Source of the DNA: JANWHF01 sp036276235
Lineage (GTDB): Bacteria; Planctomycetota; Phycisphaerae; Tepidisphaerales; Tepidisphaeraceae
Direction: 5' to 3'
NCBI GenBank assembly: GCA_036276235.1
Contig: DATBDZ010000376.1
Location: 1-13,435, forward strand
Length of the DNA stretch: 13,435 nucleotides
How positions within the stretch are numbered: the first letter of the stretch is position 1; the number at the start of each line of letters is the position of its first letter. Made by a program: the position numbers and the translations under genes. This document shows, piece after piece, positions 1 through 6,876 of the stretch. The notes below the pieces were generated by a model, which ran no database searches, was not told the DNA's origin, and saw nothing but the letters and a program-made list of their open reading frames with translations.

Positions 1-255
1 CGCAAGCAGCCGATAAGGCCGCACGCGCTCGGCGGTAAACAAAACCGCCAATTCCGAAGTCGCCAGCGGCAGGATGAGCAACAGCAGCACCAGAAGGCCC
101 ACGCCCTGCAATCCGCTCGCCTCTCCGGTGAAATCAACATACCACCGCCAATGTTTGCTCCAACCCTCGATCGCGTGATCCAGAATCAGAAGCGAGAAGA
201 GCCCGCCGAGCATCATCGGGCCAAACGTGAGTCGATTGCGCAGAGCCTTTTCCAT
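1..255 (-). CDS. cdsA: Phosphatidate cytidylyltransferase (CdsA-like), N-terminal part, runs off window
   Basis: The frame is open from an ATG at 255 to the window edge and gives 85 residues. It begins MEKALRNRLTFGPMMLGG and has two hydrophobic stretches, about residues 10-27 and 52-68, followed by ELAVLFTAERVRPYRLLA. An Arg-rich start, a first membrane helix ending in LD, a second helix and then an EL-x-RP-x-R-x-LA segment match the N-terminus of bacterial, especially planctomycete, CdsA. That integral membrane enzyme makes CDP-diacylglycerol from phosphatidic acid and CTP. The C-terminal signature of the family lies outside the window, so the assignment rests on the N-terminus only. GTG and TTG starts a few codons upstream are possible; an in-frame TAA at 328-330 bounds the gene. 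No clear Shine-Dalgarno site is visible. Confidence 0.6.
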   Translation of the reverse strand, partial: MEKALRNRLTFGPMMLGGLFSLLILDHAIEGWSKHWRWYVDFTGEASGLQGVGLLVLLLLILPLATSELAVLFTAERVRPYRLLA

Positions 256-688
256 ATGTGGGGCCACGTTGTAAGCAACAACGCGTACCGCCGCAACTTG
301 CGGAGGCAATAGTTTCGATGACCACTCTTATCCGTGCGCCGGTGGTCTTGTCACCTCCTCCGGTATTCCCAACATTTTGCATGAGCAGTGTAACTCGAAT
401 TGCCATCTGGAATTCCAACTCAGAACTCAAGATAATCGTCATGCTGAGGTACTCCGAAGCATCTGGCCCACTCGCGCGAGCCAGCCAGATGCTTCGGAGT
501 ACCTCAGCATGACGGTGTGCGAAGGCGGTGGACAAAAATCGAGCAATCACAGCCCTCCCAAAAACAAGGTGTTACGGCGCAAATGCAAAATGCTGGGTAT
601 GCCGGAGGAGCGAGAAGTGCCGCGACGTGCTTGGACCGGCCAAACATTTGCGGTATGAACCACGGCGTCCAAATGAGGAGCCAAAACG
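256..688. other. Non-coding region between divergent cdsA-like and lipoprotein genes
   Basis: This 433-bp stretch lies between two divergently read genes. The short open frames in it have no recognisable protein character and mostly read through palindrome A1 (437-514). A GAGGAG ribosome binding site at 675-680 belongs to the gene starting at 689. Promoters for both flanking genes should lie here, but I cannot pick a convincing -35/-10 pair. Apart from the palindrome I see nothing structured. Confidence 0.6.
437..514. repeat. Compound palindrome A1 (dispersed intergenic repeat, family A)
   Basis: Two perfect 31-nt inverted arms, 437-467 and 484-514, begin and end with CGTCATGCTGAG / CTCAGCATGACG. 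They enclose a 16-nt loop that contains the palindrome CTCGCGCGAG (471-480). Each arm is itself an imperfect palindrome (ATGCT...AAGCAT with GAG/CTC inside), so it could fold alone or with its partner. The family recurs at 2408-2597 and 10020-10095. It resembles REP/BIME-type repeats, and no RAYT transposase gene is present in the window. It lies between divergent genes, so a terminator role is unlikely here. Confidence 0.9.
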
Positions 689-1036
689 ATGTCCGCGCGC
701 CACTGGGTGTTCCCGATCATTATTGTTACCGCGATCTATCTCGCCGGCTGCGGCCCTAAACCGGGTCAGCCGCTGGTCACTTACACCACCGCCACGGTAA
801 CCATTCCGCCGTCCATCACCGCGGACAAGGATGGCCCGTACGCCCTCTATCCCGACGACGGCATCAGCCCGATTGCGAGAATCGATCTGCATAAAGGCGA
901 CCCACTTGGCTTCAAGCGAGCCGAAAACGGCCACATCGTCGGCTTCGCGCGTGACAAGGAATATGATCTGAATGCGATCCTGGCGCTCGACTATTCCTGG
1001 AAATTTGTCGAGAACAATTCCGCCGAGAAGAAGTGA
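689..1036 (+). CDS. Small lipoprotein of unknown function
   Basis: This 115-residue protein starts at an ATG preceded by GAGGAG (675-680) at 8-nt spacing. The N-terminus MSARHWVFPIIIVTAIYLAGC has a basic start, a hydrophobic core and a clear lipobox (LAGC, acceptor Cys21), so it should be lipidated and held at a membrane. The mature part of about 95 residues is soluble, rich in Asp, Lys and Pro, and has no motif I recognise. It contains TATVTIPPSITADKDGPYALYP and ends in a charged tail (NNSAEKK). The stop is only 7 bp from the stop of the convergent amine-oxidase-like gene. The signal peptide and ribosome binding site make it a real gene; its function is unknown. Confidence 0.8.
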   Translation: MSARHWVFPIIIVTAIYLAGCGPKPGQPLVTYTTATVTIPPSITADKDGPYALYPDDGISPIARIDLHKGDPLGFKRAENGHIVGFARDKEYDLNAILALDYSWKFVENNSAEKK

Positions 1037-1043
1037 GGCTTCG

Positions 1044-2186
1044 TCATTTCACCTTCACGGGGCTCCCATCCAAAAAATCCCGCGGCATCAGTTCAAACCC
1101 GCACCAATGCACCGGCATCGCCGACCAATCTTCCGTGCGCGGCTGATGGTGTACGCTCAGCATATACCACAGCACGACATCCGAGTCGGCGACGTTTTCG
1201 CCATTGACGTAGCTGACCAAACTCTCGCTCAGCAGCGGCTCGCCGGGGACTTCGGATTGCTTGTACTTCGTAATGAACAGATCCGCCTGCGCGAACGGCT
1301 CGTTGGTTGCGCCGCGGAAGATGCCGGTGCCGCCGGGGATCAGCTCGTAGGATCGCGGATGGCCCAGGCGATTTTTTGACGCGTAATTCACGACGCGCCA
1401 GCTTCGGAAATTCTCCGGACGCAACGAGCGGCTGGTTTCCTGGCGGATCGGCGTCCATGTCGCGTTTGCCTGCTCGTGCATACGGCCGCTGGGGATGTAG
1501 TTGAATTCTTCCACCGTGTTTTTGTCGCCGTCGATGTTGAAATTGAGGCAGAAATAAATGTTGTGGACGTGGCCCAGGGCGCGCTCGGGCGCGCCGACTT
1601 CGGTGCTGTTGGAGGCGTCGCCGCCGAAGTGGGAGAGCTTTCCGGTGAGGCCGACCTGCGGCATGATCGAGCCATCCTCGCCGAAGCACCAGCGAATGAT
1701 GTACGTGTAATCGCCCAGCGCGTACGCGCTCCAGAGGATGAGCGTCTTCGCATGCGCGCGGCCTTCGCCGCCGAGATAAACCAGCGACGGCGCTTCTTCG
1801 TGGATCATGACGACGGCGCTATCGCCGGCGATCGACCCATCCGCGTTATACGCGCGGCAAGTCCCGCCGGGCAGGCAATCCTCGCCGGGAATTAGCGGGA
1901 GCATGTTTTTACCAAATGGATGATAGCGTTGATCCTCAGGCCGCGGCTCACCGCTGTTGTACGGAACGAAAACCTCGGCGATCCCCGCATATTTCAGCAC
2001 CGACTTGCCGGCGAAGTTGATGTGCGTCAGCACCACGCCCTGTCGCGGGAGAATCTTCCAGTTAAAGCTCCACGATTCCCACTTCACCGGATGCTCCGCT
2101 GCCGGATCAGCCTGAGCGCGCGCCAGCGGCGCGGCCATCAAAAGTAAGAGCGTAGATGTGATGATAGATGCGATTTTTGGCTTCAT
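1044..2186 (-). CDS. Exported copper amine oxidase-like protein, catalytic domain only
   Basis: The protein has 380 residues with a Sec signal peptide (about 1-24, LARA|QA). The rest resembles the C-terminal catalytic domain of copper/topaquinone amine oxidases, which oxidise primary amines to aldehydes with H2O2 release. Family landmarks occur in order: a W..W.F/N...RQGVVL segment (36-52) leading to VPY (74-76); the topaquinone-tyrosine region LGDYTYIIRW with Tyr160; the HxH copper pair His206/His208 in GHVHNIYFCLNFNIDGD; KNRLGHPRSYELIP (271-284); and the third ligand region HHQPRTEDWSAMP (His346/347). Oddities: the usual N-Y-D/E-Y motif reads D-Y-T-Y, the stretch that normally holds the catalytic-base Asp is shortened, and the N2/N3 domains are absent (family members are usually about 620-750 residues). 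It may be an active minimal oxidase or a non-catalytic relative. Only a weak ribosome binding site is seen. Confidence 0.8.
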   Translation of the reverse strand: MKPKIASIITSTLLLLMAAPLARAQADPAAEHPVKWESWSFNWKILPRQGVVLTHINFAGKSVLKYAGIAEVFVPYNSGEPRPEDQRYHPFGKNMLPLIPGEDCLPGGTCRAYNADGSIAGDSAVVMIHEEAPSLVYLGGEGRAHAKTLILWSAYALGDYTYIIRWCFGEDGSIMPQVGLTGKLSHFGGDASNSTEVGAPERALGHVHNIYFCLNFNIDGDKNTVEEFNYIPSGRMHEQANATWTPIRQETSRSLRPENFRSWRVVNYASKNRLGHPRSYELIPGGTGIFRGATNEPFAQADLFITKYKQSEVPGEPLLSESLVSYVNGENVADSDVVLWYMLSVHHQPRTEDWSAMPVHWCGFELMPRDFLDGSPVKVK

Positions 2187-2407
2187 AGGGTCACCGTCCC
2201 GAGATGATCATGCGCCAACTGTGGGGGTCGTCGCAAATTGCGCGAGGTTTACGCAAAAAGCCCGACAGCACAACGTCGCGACATGGCGGTGTCCGCGCTT
2301 CGATTGTGCCACTTGTAGAGCGCGCACGGCAGACGCATTGCTCTATCGGAGTGTAAACTTTTATTTGTGGCGATATTCATGGGGGAAGGCGTTCAGGTCA
2401 GAATAAC
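2187..2407. other. Non-coding, left part of the divergent interval before ilvD
   Basis: These 221 bp lie between the amine-oxidase-like start and palindrome A2. No open frame here has protein character. The leftward promoter must lie here, but none of the candidate boxes is convincing. I see no hairpin or repeat. Confidence 0.5.
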
Positions 2408-2597
2408 CGTCATGCTGAGGTACCCCGAAGCATCTGGCCTGTTCGCGCGAGTGGCTAGATGCTTCGGAGTACCTCAGAGCCTGTGAATTTTTAATCGGCC
2501 TCTTGCGCAGGAGGCCAGTTCAGTCTGCACTGGCGCTCGTCTATGCTGCTTGAGGTTGCCGCAAGAACATAAAAATTCACAGGCTCTCAGCATGACG
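2408..2597. repeat. Compound palindrome A2 (family A), interrupted by an insertion
   Basis: The left arm at 2408-2438 matches A1 except for one substitution. The right arm runs 2454-2477 and resumes at 2591-2597 after an inserted element and a duplicated CTCAG. Removing 2478-2590 restores a family A palindrome whose arms differ at two positions. The loop again carries CGCGCGAG (2444-2451). Like A1 it sits between divergently transcribed genes. Confidence 0.85.
2478..2585. mobile_element. 108-bp MITE-like element with 16-bp terminal inverted repeats
   Basis: The ends AGCCTGTGAATTTTTA (2478-2493) and TAAAAATTCACAGGCT (2570-2585) are perfect 16-bp inverted repeats. The element is flanked by CTCAG on both sides (2473-2477 and 2586-2590), and only one CTCAG exists in the uninterrupted copies A1 and A3, so this is a 5-bp target-site duplication. 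The interior has a small hairpin (GGCCTC 2497-2502 / GAGGCC 2511-2516) and no room for a transposase. It must therefore be moved in trans by an insertion sequence with matching ends. The IS family was not identified. Confidence 0.85.
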
Positions 2598-2716
2598 GGG
2601 TGCGCGTGGGGGAAAACTCAAATCCAACTCAATCTGCCTCATCATTGCGGTTCGCCACACTCGAGCGCCGCTCTATCGCGCAATACCTTCTCTCCGTCCC
2701 ACTTGCCCCTTTCATC

Positions 2717-2725
2717 TGCTATGAT
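2717..2725 (+). promoter_or_regulatory. Candidate extended -10 promoter for ilvD
   Basis: TGCTATGAT (2717-2725) fits an extended -10 (TGnTATnAT-like) and lies 35 bp before the ilvD start codon. This leaves room for a short leader and the GGAGGA ribosome binding site at 2749-2754. No good -35 box is found at 16-18 bp. This is motif inference only. Confidence 0.35.
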
Positions 2726-2760
2726 AAAGCGCTTTCGCGGTTTCGTACGGAGGATTGTTC

Positions 2761-4446
2761 ATGGCCATCAGCGACACGATCAAAAAAGGCATCATTCGCG
2801 CTCCGCATCGCAGTCTCCTGCGGGCGACGGGGGTGATCAAGAGCGAAGAGGATTTCAAGAAGCCATTCATCGCGATCTGCAATTCGTTCGTGCAGATCAT
2901 TCCGGGGCATGCGCATCTTGATGTCGTCGGCCGCAAGGTGCGCGAAGCTGTTCGTGCAGCGGGCGGGGTTCCGTTTGAGTTTAACACAATCGGCGTCGAT
3001 GACGGCATCGCCATGGGCCACGTCGGGATGAAGTATTCGTTGGCCAGCCGCGAGCTGATCGCCGACTGCGTCGAGACGATGCTGCGCGCCCATTGCTTCG
3101 ACGGCGTCGTCTGCATTCCCAACTGCGACAAGATCGTCCCCGGCATGATGATGGGCGCGGCTCGCTGCGACATCCCGGCGATCTTCGTTTCCGGCGGACC
3201 GATGAACGCCGGCAAAACCAGCACCGGCGAAGTCGTCGATCTGGCAAGTGTGTTTGAAGGCGTCGGCAAAGTCTCCGCCGGCAAGATGAGCGAGGCGCAG
3301 CTCACCGACATCGAGCAGCATGCCTGCCCGACGTGCGGCTCATGCTCGGGCATGTTTACCGCCAACAGCATGAACTGCCTCTGCGAGGCGCTCGGTCTGG
3401 CGCTGCCGGGCAATGGGAGCATTCTGGCGACCGATCCTCGGCGCGATGCACTCTTCAAGCGAGCGGGCGAGGCGATCGTCGATCTGGTGAAGAAGAACAT
3501 CCGCCCGCACGACATTCTCACACATAAGGCATTCGAGAACGCCTTCGCGCTGGACGTCGCGATGGGCGGCAGCACCAACACCGTGCTGCACACACTGGCG
3601 ATCGCCATTGAGGCCAAGCAGCCGTTTGATCTGAAGCATCTGAACGAAGTCTCCGCGCGCGTGCCGTATCTGTGCAAAGTCGCGCCGGCGGGCAAGTATC
3701 ACATGGAGGACATCGATCGCGCCGGTGGCATCAGCGCCATCCTCAAGACGCTCACCGGCAAGGCGAACACGCTCAATCTCGATTGCATCACCGTCACCGG
3801 AAAGACGCTCGGCGAAAACATCGCCGACGCTGTGGTGAAAGATACCGACGTGATTCGCCCGCTGGATAACCCCTACAGCGAAAAGGGTGGGTTGGCGGTT
3901 CTCTTCGGAAATCTCGCGCCCAAAGGATCGGTCCTGAAGACCGGCGCGGTTGCGGAAAGCATGCACAAGTTCCGCGGGCCGGCGGTCATTTTCGAAAGTG
4001 AAGAAGACGCCGCCAAGGGCATTCTCATGGGCAAGGTGAAGGCCGGCGATGTGGTCGTTATCCGCTACGAAGGCCCGCGCGGCGGCCCTGGCATGCAGGA
4101 GATGCTCGCGCCCACCGCCAACATCATGGGCCGCGGGCTGGGCGAGCAGGTTTGCCTGATCACCGACGGCCGCTTCAGCGGAGCGACGCGCGGCGCGTGC
4201 ATCGGCCACGTCAGCCCGGAAGCTGCCGCAGGAGGGCCGATCGGGCTGATTGAGCCGGGAGATACGATCAGCATCGACATCCCCAATCGCCGCCTCGATC
4301 TGGATGTGCCGGAAGAGGTGCTGGCCAAGCGGCGCGCGGCATGGAAATGCCCTCCGGCAAAGATCAATTACGGATATCTGGCGCGATACGCGGCACAGGT
4401 AACCAGCGCCGATACGGGAGCAGTGTTGAAGCAGCCGGAGTTGTAA
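2761..4446 (+). CDS. ilvD: Dihydroxy-acid dehydratase
   Basis: This 561-residue enzyme dehydrates 2,3-dihydroxy-isovalerate and 2,3-dihydroxy-3-methylvalerate to the 2-keto acids, the third common step of valine and isoleucine synthesis, in the cytosol. Three cysteines expected to hold an Fe-S cluster are present: Cys40 (AICNSF), Cys122 (PNCDKIVPGMMMG) and Cys195 (TCGSCSGMFTANSMN). Asp80/Asp81 and the CDK lysine at 124 are the Mg-binding region, and the C-terminal DGRFSGATRGACIGHVSPEA signature with its catalytic serine is intact. The length is normal. I chose ATG 2761 over an in-frame TTG at 2755 because GGAGGA (2749-2754) then has 6-nt spacing. It appears monocistronic, bounded by a promoter candidate and a strong terminator at 4516. 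No ilv or leu neighbours occur in the window. Confidence 0.97.
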   Translation: MAISDTIKKGIIRAPHRSLLRATGVIKSEEDFKKPFIAICNSFVQIIPGHAHLDVVGRKVREAVRAAGGVPFEFNTIGVDDGIAMGHVGMKYSLASRELIADCVETMLRAHCFDGVVCIPNCDKIVPGMMMGAARCDIPAIFVSGGPMNAGKTSTGEVVDLASVFEGVGKVSAGKMSEAQLTDIEQHACPTCGSCSGMFTANSMNCLCEALGLALPGNGSILATDPRRDALFKRAGEAIVDLVKKNIRPHDILTHKAFENAFALDVAMGGSTNTVLHTLAIAIEAKQPFDLKHLNEVSARVPYLCKVAPAGKYHMEDIDRAGGISAILKTLTGKANTLNLDCITVTGKTLGENIADAVVKDTDVIRPLDNPYSEKGGLAVLFGNLAPKGSVLKTGAVAESMHKFRGPAVIFESEEDAAKGILMGKVKAGDVVVIRYEGPRGGPGMQEMLAPTANIMGRGLGEQVCLITDGRFSGATRGACIGHVSPEAAAGGPIGLIEPGDTISIDIPNRRLDLDVPEEVLAKRRAAWKCPPAKINYGYLARYAAQVTSADTGAVLKQPEL

Positions 4447-4515
4447 GGCTCGAACGACGCGTTCATGAGCCGAGAAGACTTGCCAAACACACAGCTCGCG
4501 CCCACCCAAAGGAAA

Positions 4516-4558
4516 ATCGCGGGCGGATCGAAGGTCGATCCGCCCGCGATATTTTATT
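4516..4558. terminator. Strong bidirectional intrinsic terminator between ilvD and the RRM gene
   Basis: A perfect 15-bp stem (4516-4530 with 4536-4550) with a 5-nt AAGGT loop is followed by ATTTTATT on the plus strand. AAAA lies just before it and gives a U-run on the minus strand. The two flanking genes converge on it, so it probably stops both transcripts. Confidence 0.9.
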
Positions 4559-4571
4559 GGGAAGACTTGGC

Positions 4572-4988
<417 letters not shown>

Positions 4989-5168
4989 TGGTGTAAATCT
5001 CCTTGAGAATGGGTAGATCCCGACCCGCTTAATTCATGCGGTTCTTTCCGGGCCGGAACGAAAGAGGTTGAACGCAACCGATGCGGGAGGAGTGCGAAAG
5101 GAGACGGAGGAAGGACCAAACACGCGGAGCTTTTCCAGAGACCGATCGACGGACCCGCCCACCTTAAC
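4989..5168 (-). promoter_or_regulatory. Long leader of the RRM gene with possible Shine-Dalgarno sequestration
   Basis: On the minus strand this stretch of about 180 nt carries pyrimidine-rich blocks with repeated CTCC motifs. One of them, TCTCCTT (complement of 5098-5104), is a perfect 7-nt complement of AAGGAGA, which contains the gene's ribosome binding site (complement of 4998-5004). Pairing of the two would hide the start region. This is a prediction from base complementarity; I did not fold it. Confidence 0.35.
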
Positions 5169-5174
5169 GGCGGT

Positions 5175-5204
5175 AGTCTAAACAGCCGACTCAGGAAATT
5201 GCAA
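5175..5204 (-). promoter_or_regulatory. Candidate promoter for the RRM gene
   Basis: Reading leftward there is TTGCAA (5199-5204), an 18-bp spacer, then TAGACT (5175-5180). Each box matches the sigma70 consensus at 4 of 6 positions, and transcription would start near 5168. The match is weak. Confidence 0.3.
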
Positions 5205-5397
5205 GCGCAAATTGGCCAAAGTTTCGCAAAAAGACGTAAGGGGAGTGGTGCTGCCCTTAACCGATTCTAAGCGCTTTGAGCCGATGTTATCGGGCCGCCC
5301 CTATTGGTTCGCCTCCGAATTTGCGTTCGGCCGGTGGATATTGGATTTCATCCTTGTGGCCGGTCCGCCAGTTTCCGGCCGCAGGAGGAGAGGAGTC
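5205..5397. other. Non-coding stretch upstream of the RTX-calpain gene
   Basis: An open frame beginning with TTG at 5212 joins the downstream gene in phase. Its 62 codons do not look like protein of this family and contain no signal peptide placed before the LEPR-type motif. I treat it as the upstream region holding the rightward promoter, which I cannot place. AGGAGGAG at 5383-5390 is the ribosome binding site of the gene that starts at 5398. Confidence 0.5.
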
Positions 5398-6765
5398 GTG
5401 AGGTTCAATGCTAAAAGTAGTCCATCTCGCGCCGCGTTCGAGGCCTTGGAAAGCCGCCAGCTTTTGAGCGGGGTCTCGCTGACGATCACGCCGCTCAACG
5501 TCAGCGGTGGCGTCCAACTGCAGATTCTTGGCACGCCCGGGAACGATCAAATTACCGTCGATCAGACCGCCGATGGACTGGTCGTGGGGAATGCCGGCGG
5601 CTGGACCCAGACGTTTCCCGATCTTATCGCTAGCATTCGCATCGACGGCGGGGCGGGAAATGATTCCATCCTGCTCACTCCCGCGGTAACGCAGAACGCG
5701 ACCCTCTTCGGCGGCGCGGGCAACGACACCCTCGCCGGCGGATCGGGCGATGACGCTCTCTACGCAGGTCCGGGAAACAATATCCTCAACGGGGGCGATG
5801 GAAACGACACGCTCGTTTGCCTTGGCAGCACACGCGATACCCTCAGCGGCGGCAATGGGCGCGATAGATTCTGGACTGACAACACGACCGCCGAGAAAGT
5901 CACCGATCTGACGCGCGACGAAGGCGGCGATCTTCATCGTGTTGGCAACATCAACATCTCCGGCGCGGCATCGACCAAAAAAGTCTCCAGCGCCACGATT
6001 GCCAAGCAACTCAACACCAGTTCACTCAGCGAGCCGCTGGTCGATAACTCCTCATTCACTTACCGGGATTTTTCCGGCAACGTGCTGTTCTCTGCGGCCG
6101 GCCCGTCGCCGGATGATGTGAATCAGGGAGATATCGGCGACTGCTATTTCCTTGCCGCTCTGTCGGCCGTCGCTAAATCGGACGCTTGGCGCCTGCGTCA
6201 GATCATCCTGGATTTGGGTGATGGCACATATCTGGTTCAGATGAGTCATCGCGGCGCCAGCGTCTTCGAGCGGGTGGACGCGCGGCTGCCGGTGACACAA
6301 TCGGGCTATCTCGCCTACGCAGGGCTCGGAGAGCAAGGCTCCCTTTGGGCCGCGCTAATGGAGAAGGCGTGGTGCGCGGTTCGGTCATCGGCCAACAGCT
6401 ACGCGTCGATCGATTCGGGTTGGATGGACGAGGCCTTTGGCGCACTGGGTGCCAGCTCGACCGGCATCTACTCGGCGGCAAACGGGCAGGCGCTGCTGAC
6501 GCTAATTCAAAAGCAATTGGCCGCCGGCAAGGCGGTGACCTTCGCCACCAACGTCGCTCCGGACGATTCGCCGCTCTTGAGCGGCCATGCATATGAAGTG
6601 GATAGCGTCAATCTCGACGCCAACGGCGTGCCCGTCTCGATGCGGCTGCGAAATCCGTGGGGTGTTGACGGCGCGGGCAATGACGGAAACGACGACGGCT
6701 ATGTCACGATTACTGCCGCCCAGGCGATGAATTCATTTCTCGGGATGGTCAGTGCGTATGTTTGA
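5398..6765 (+). CDS. Exported RTX-repeat calpain-family cysteine protease
   Basis: The chosen start is GTG 5398, 7 nt after AGGAGGAG, giving 455 residues. Residues 14-25 read FEALESRQLLSG, the LEPR-xLL-type motif found at the N-terminus of planctomycete exported proteins. Residues about 84-156 hold hemolysin-type Ca2+-binding nonapeptides (GGAGND, GGSGDD, GGDGND, GGNGRD). The C-terminal half is a calpain (peptidase C2) core with a complete triad: Gln243 and Cys249 in QGDIGDCYFLAALSA, His397 in SGHAYEV, and Asn419 in RLRNPWG. It should be a calcium-dependent protease outside the cytoplasm, with Ca2+ also folding the RTX part. No eukaryote-type EF-hand domain follows the catalytic core, and no secretion-system or inhibitor gene is nearby. 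The substrate is unknown. Confidence 0.9.
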   Translation: MRFNAKSSPSRAAFEALESRQLLSGVSLTITPLNVSGGVQLQILGTPGNDQITVDQTADGLVVGNAGGWTQTFPDLIASIRIDGGAGNDSILLTPAVTQNATLFGGAGNDTLAGGSGDDALYAGPGNNILNGGDGNDTLVCLGSTRDTLSGGNGRDRFWTDNTTAEKVTDLTRDEGGDLHRVGNINISGAASTKKVSSATIAKQLNTSSLSEPLVDNSSFTYRDFSGNVLFSAAGPSPDDVNQGDIGDCYFLAALSAVAKSDAWRLRQIILDLGDGTYLVQMSHRGASVFERVDARLPVTQSGYLAYAGLGEQGSLWAALMEKAWCAVRSSANSYASIDSGWMDEAFGALGASSTGIYSAANGQALLTLIQKQLAAGKAVTFATNVAPDDSPLLSGHAYEVDSVNLDANGVPVSMRLRNPWGVDGAGNDGNDDGYVTITAAQAMNSFLGMVSAYV

Positions 6766-6807
6766 TCGGGGTGGATGACCTCGAATTCGGATCTCCTCCT
6801 TCTGATC

Positions 6808-6842
6808 GGCGCGGTTCCGCGAGGGCCGCGCCGGTCGCTTTT
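6808..6842 (+). terminator. Possible weak terminator after the RTX-calpain gene
   Basis: A 7-bp G/C stem GGCGCGG (6808-6814) / CCGCGCC (6826-6832) is followed a few bases later by CTTTT. The loop is long and the T-run short, so this is tentative. It lies before the preferred topoisomerase start at 6877. Confidence 0.25.
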
Positions 6843-6876
6843 GGGACCGCGGCACCGGATTTGCCTTGTGCATCGC

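Noticed and set aside
3340..4509. Long minus-strand open frame opposite ilvD
   Set aside because: It is a shadow of a G+C-rich coding sequence and has no recognisable domain, while the plus strand encodes a complete IlvD.
5212..5397. TTG start giving 62 extra residues on the RTX-calpain protein
   Set aside because: GTG 5398 has a strong AGGAGGAG site and puts the LEPR-type motif near the N-terminus, as in homologous proteins.
6775..6876. 34-residue N-terminal extension of topoisomerase IB from ATG 6775
   Set aside because: It does not resemble the family, its purine-rich site abuts the ATG, and it reads through a G/C hairpin. It is kept only as an alternative start.
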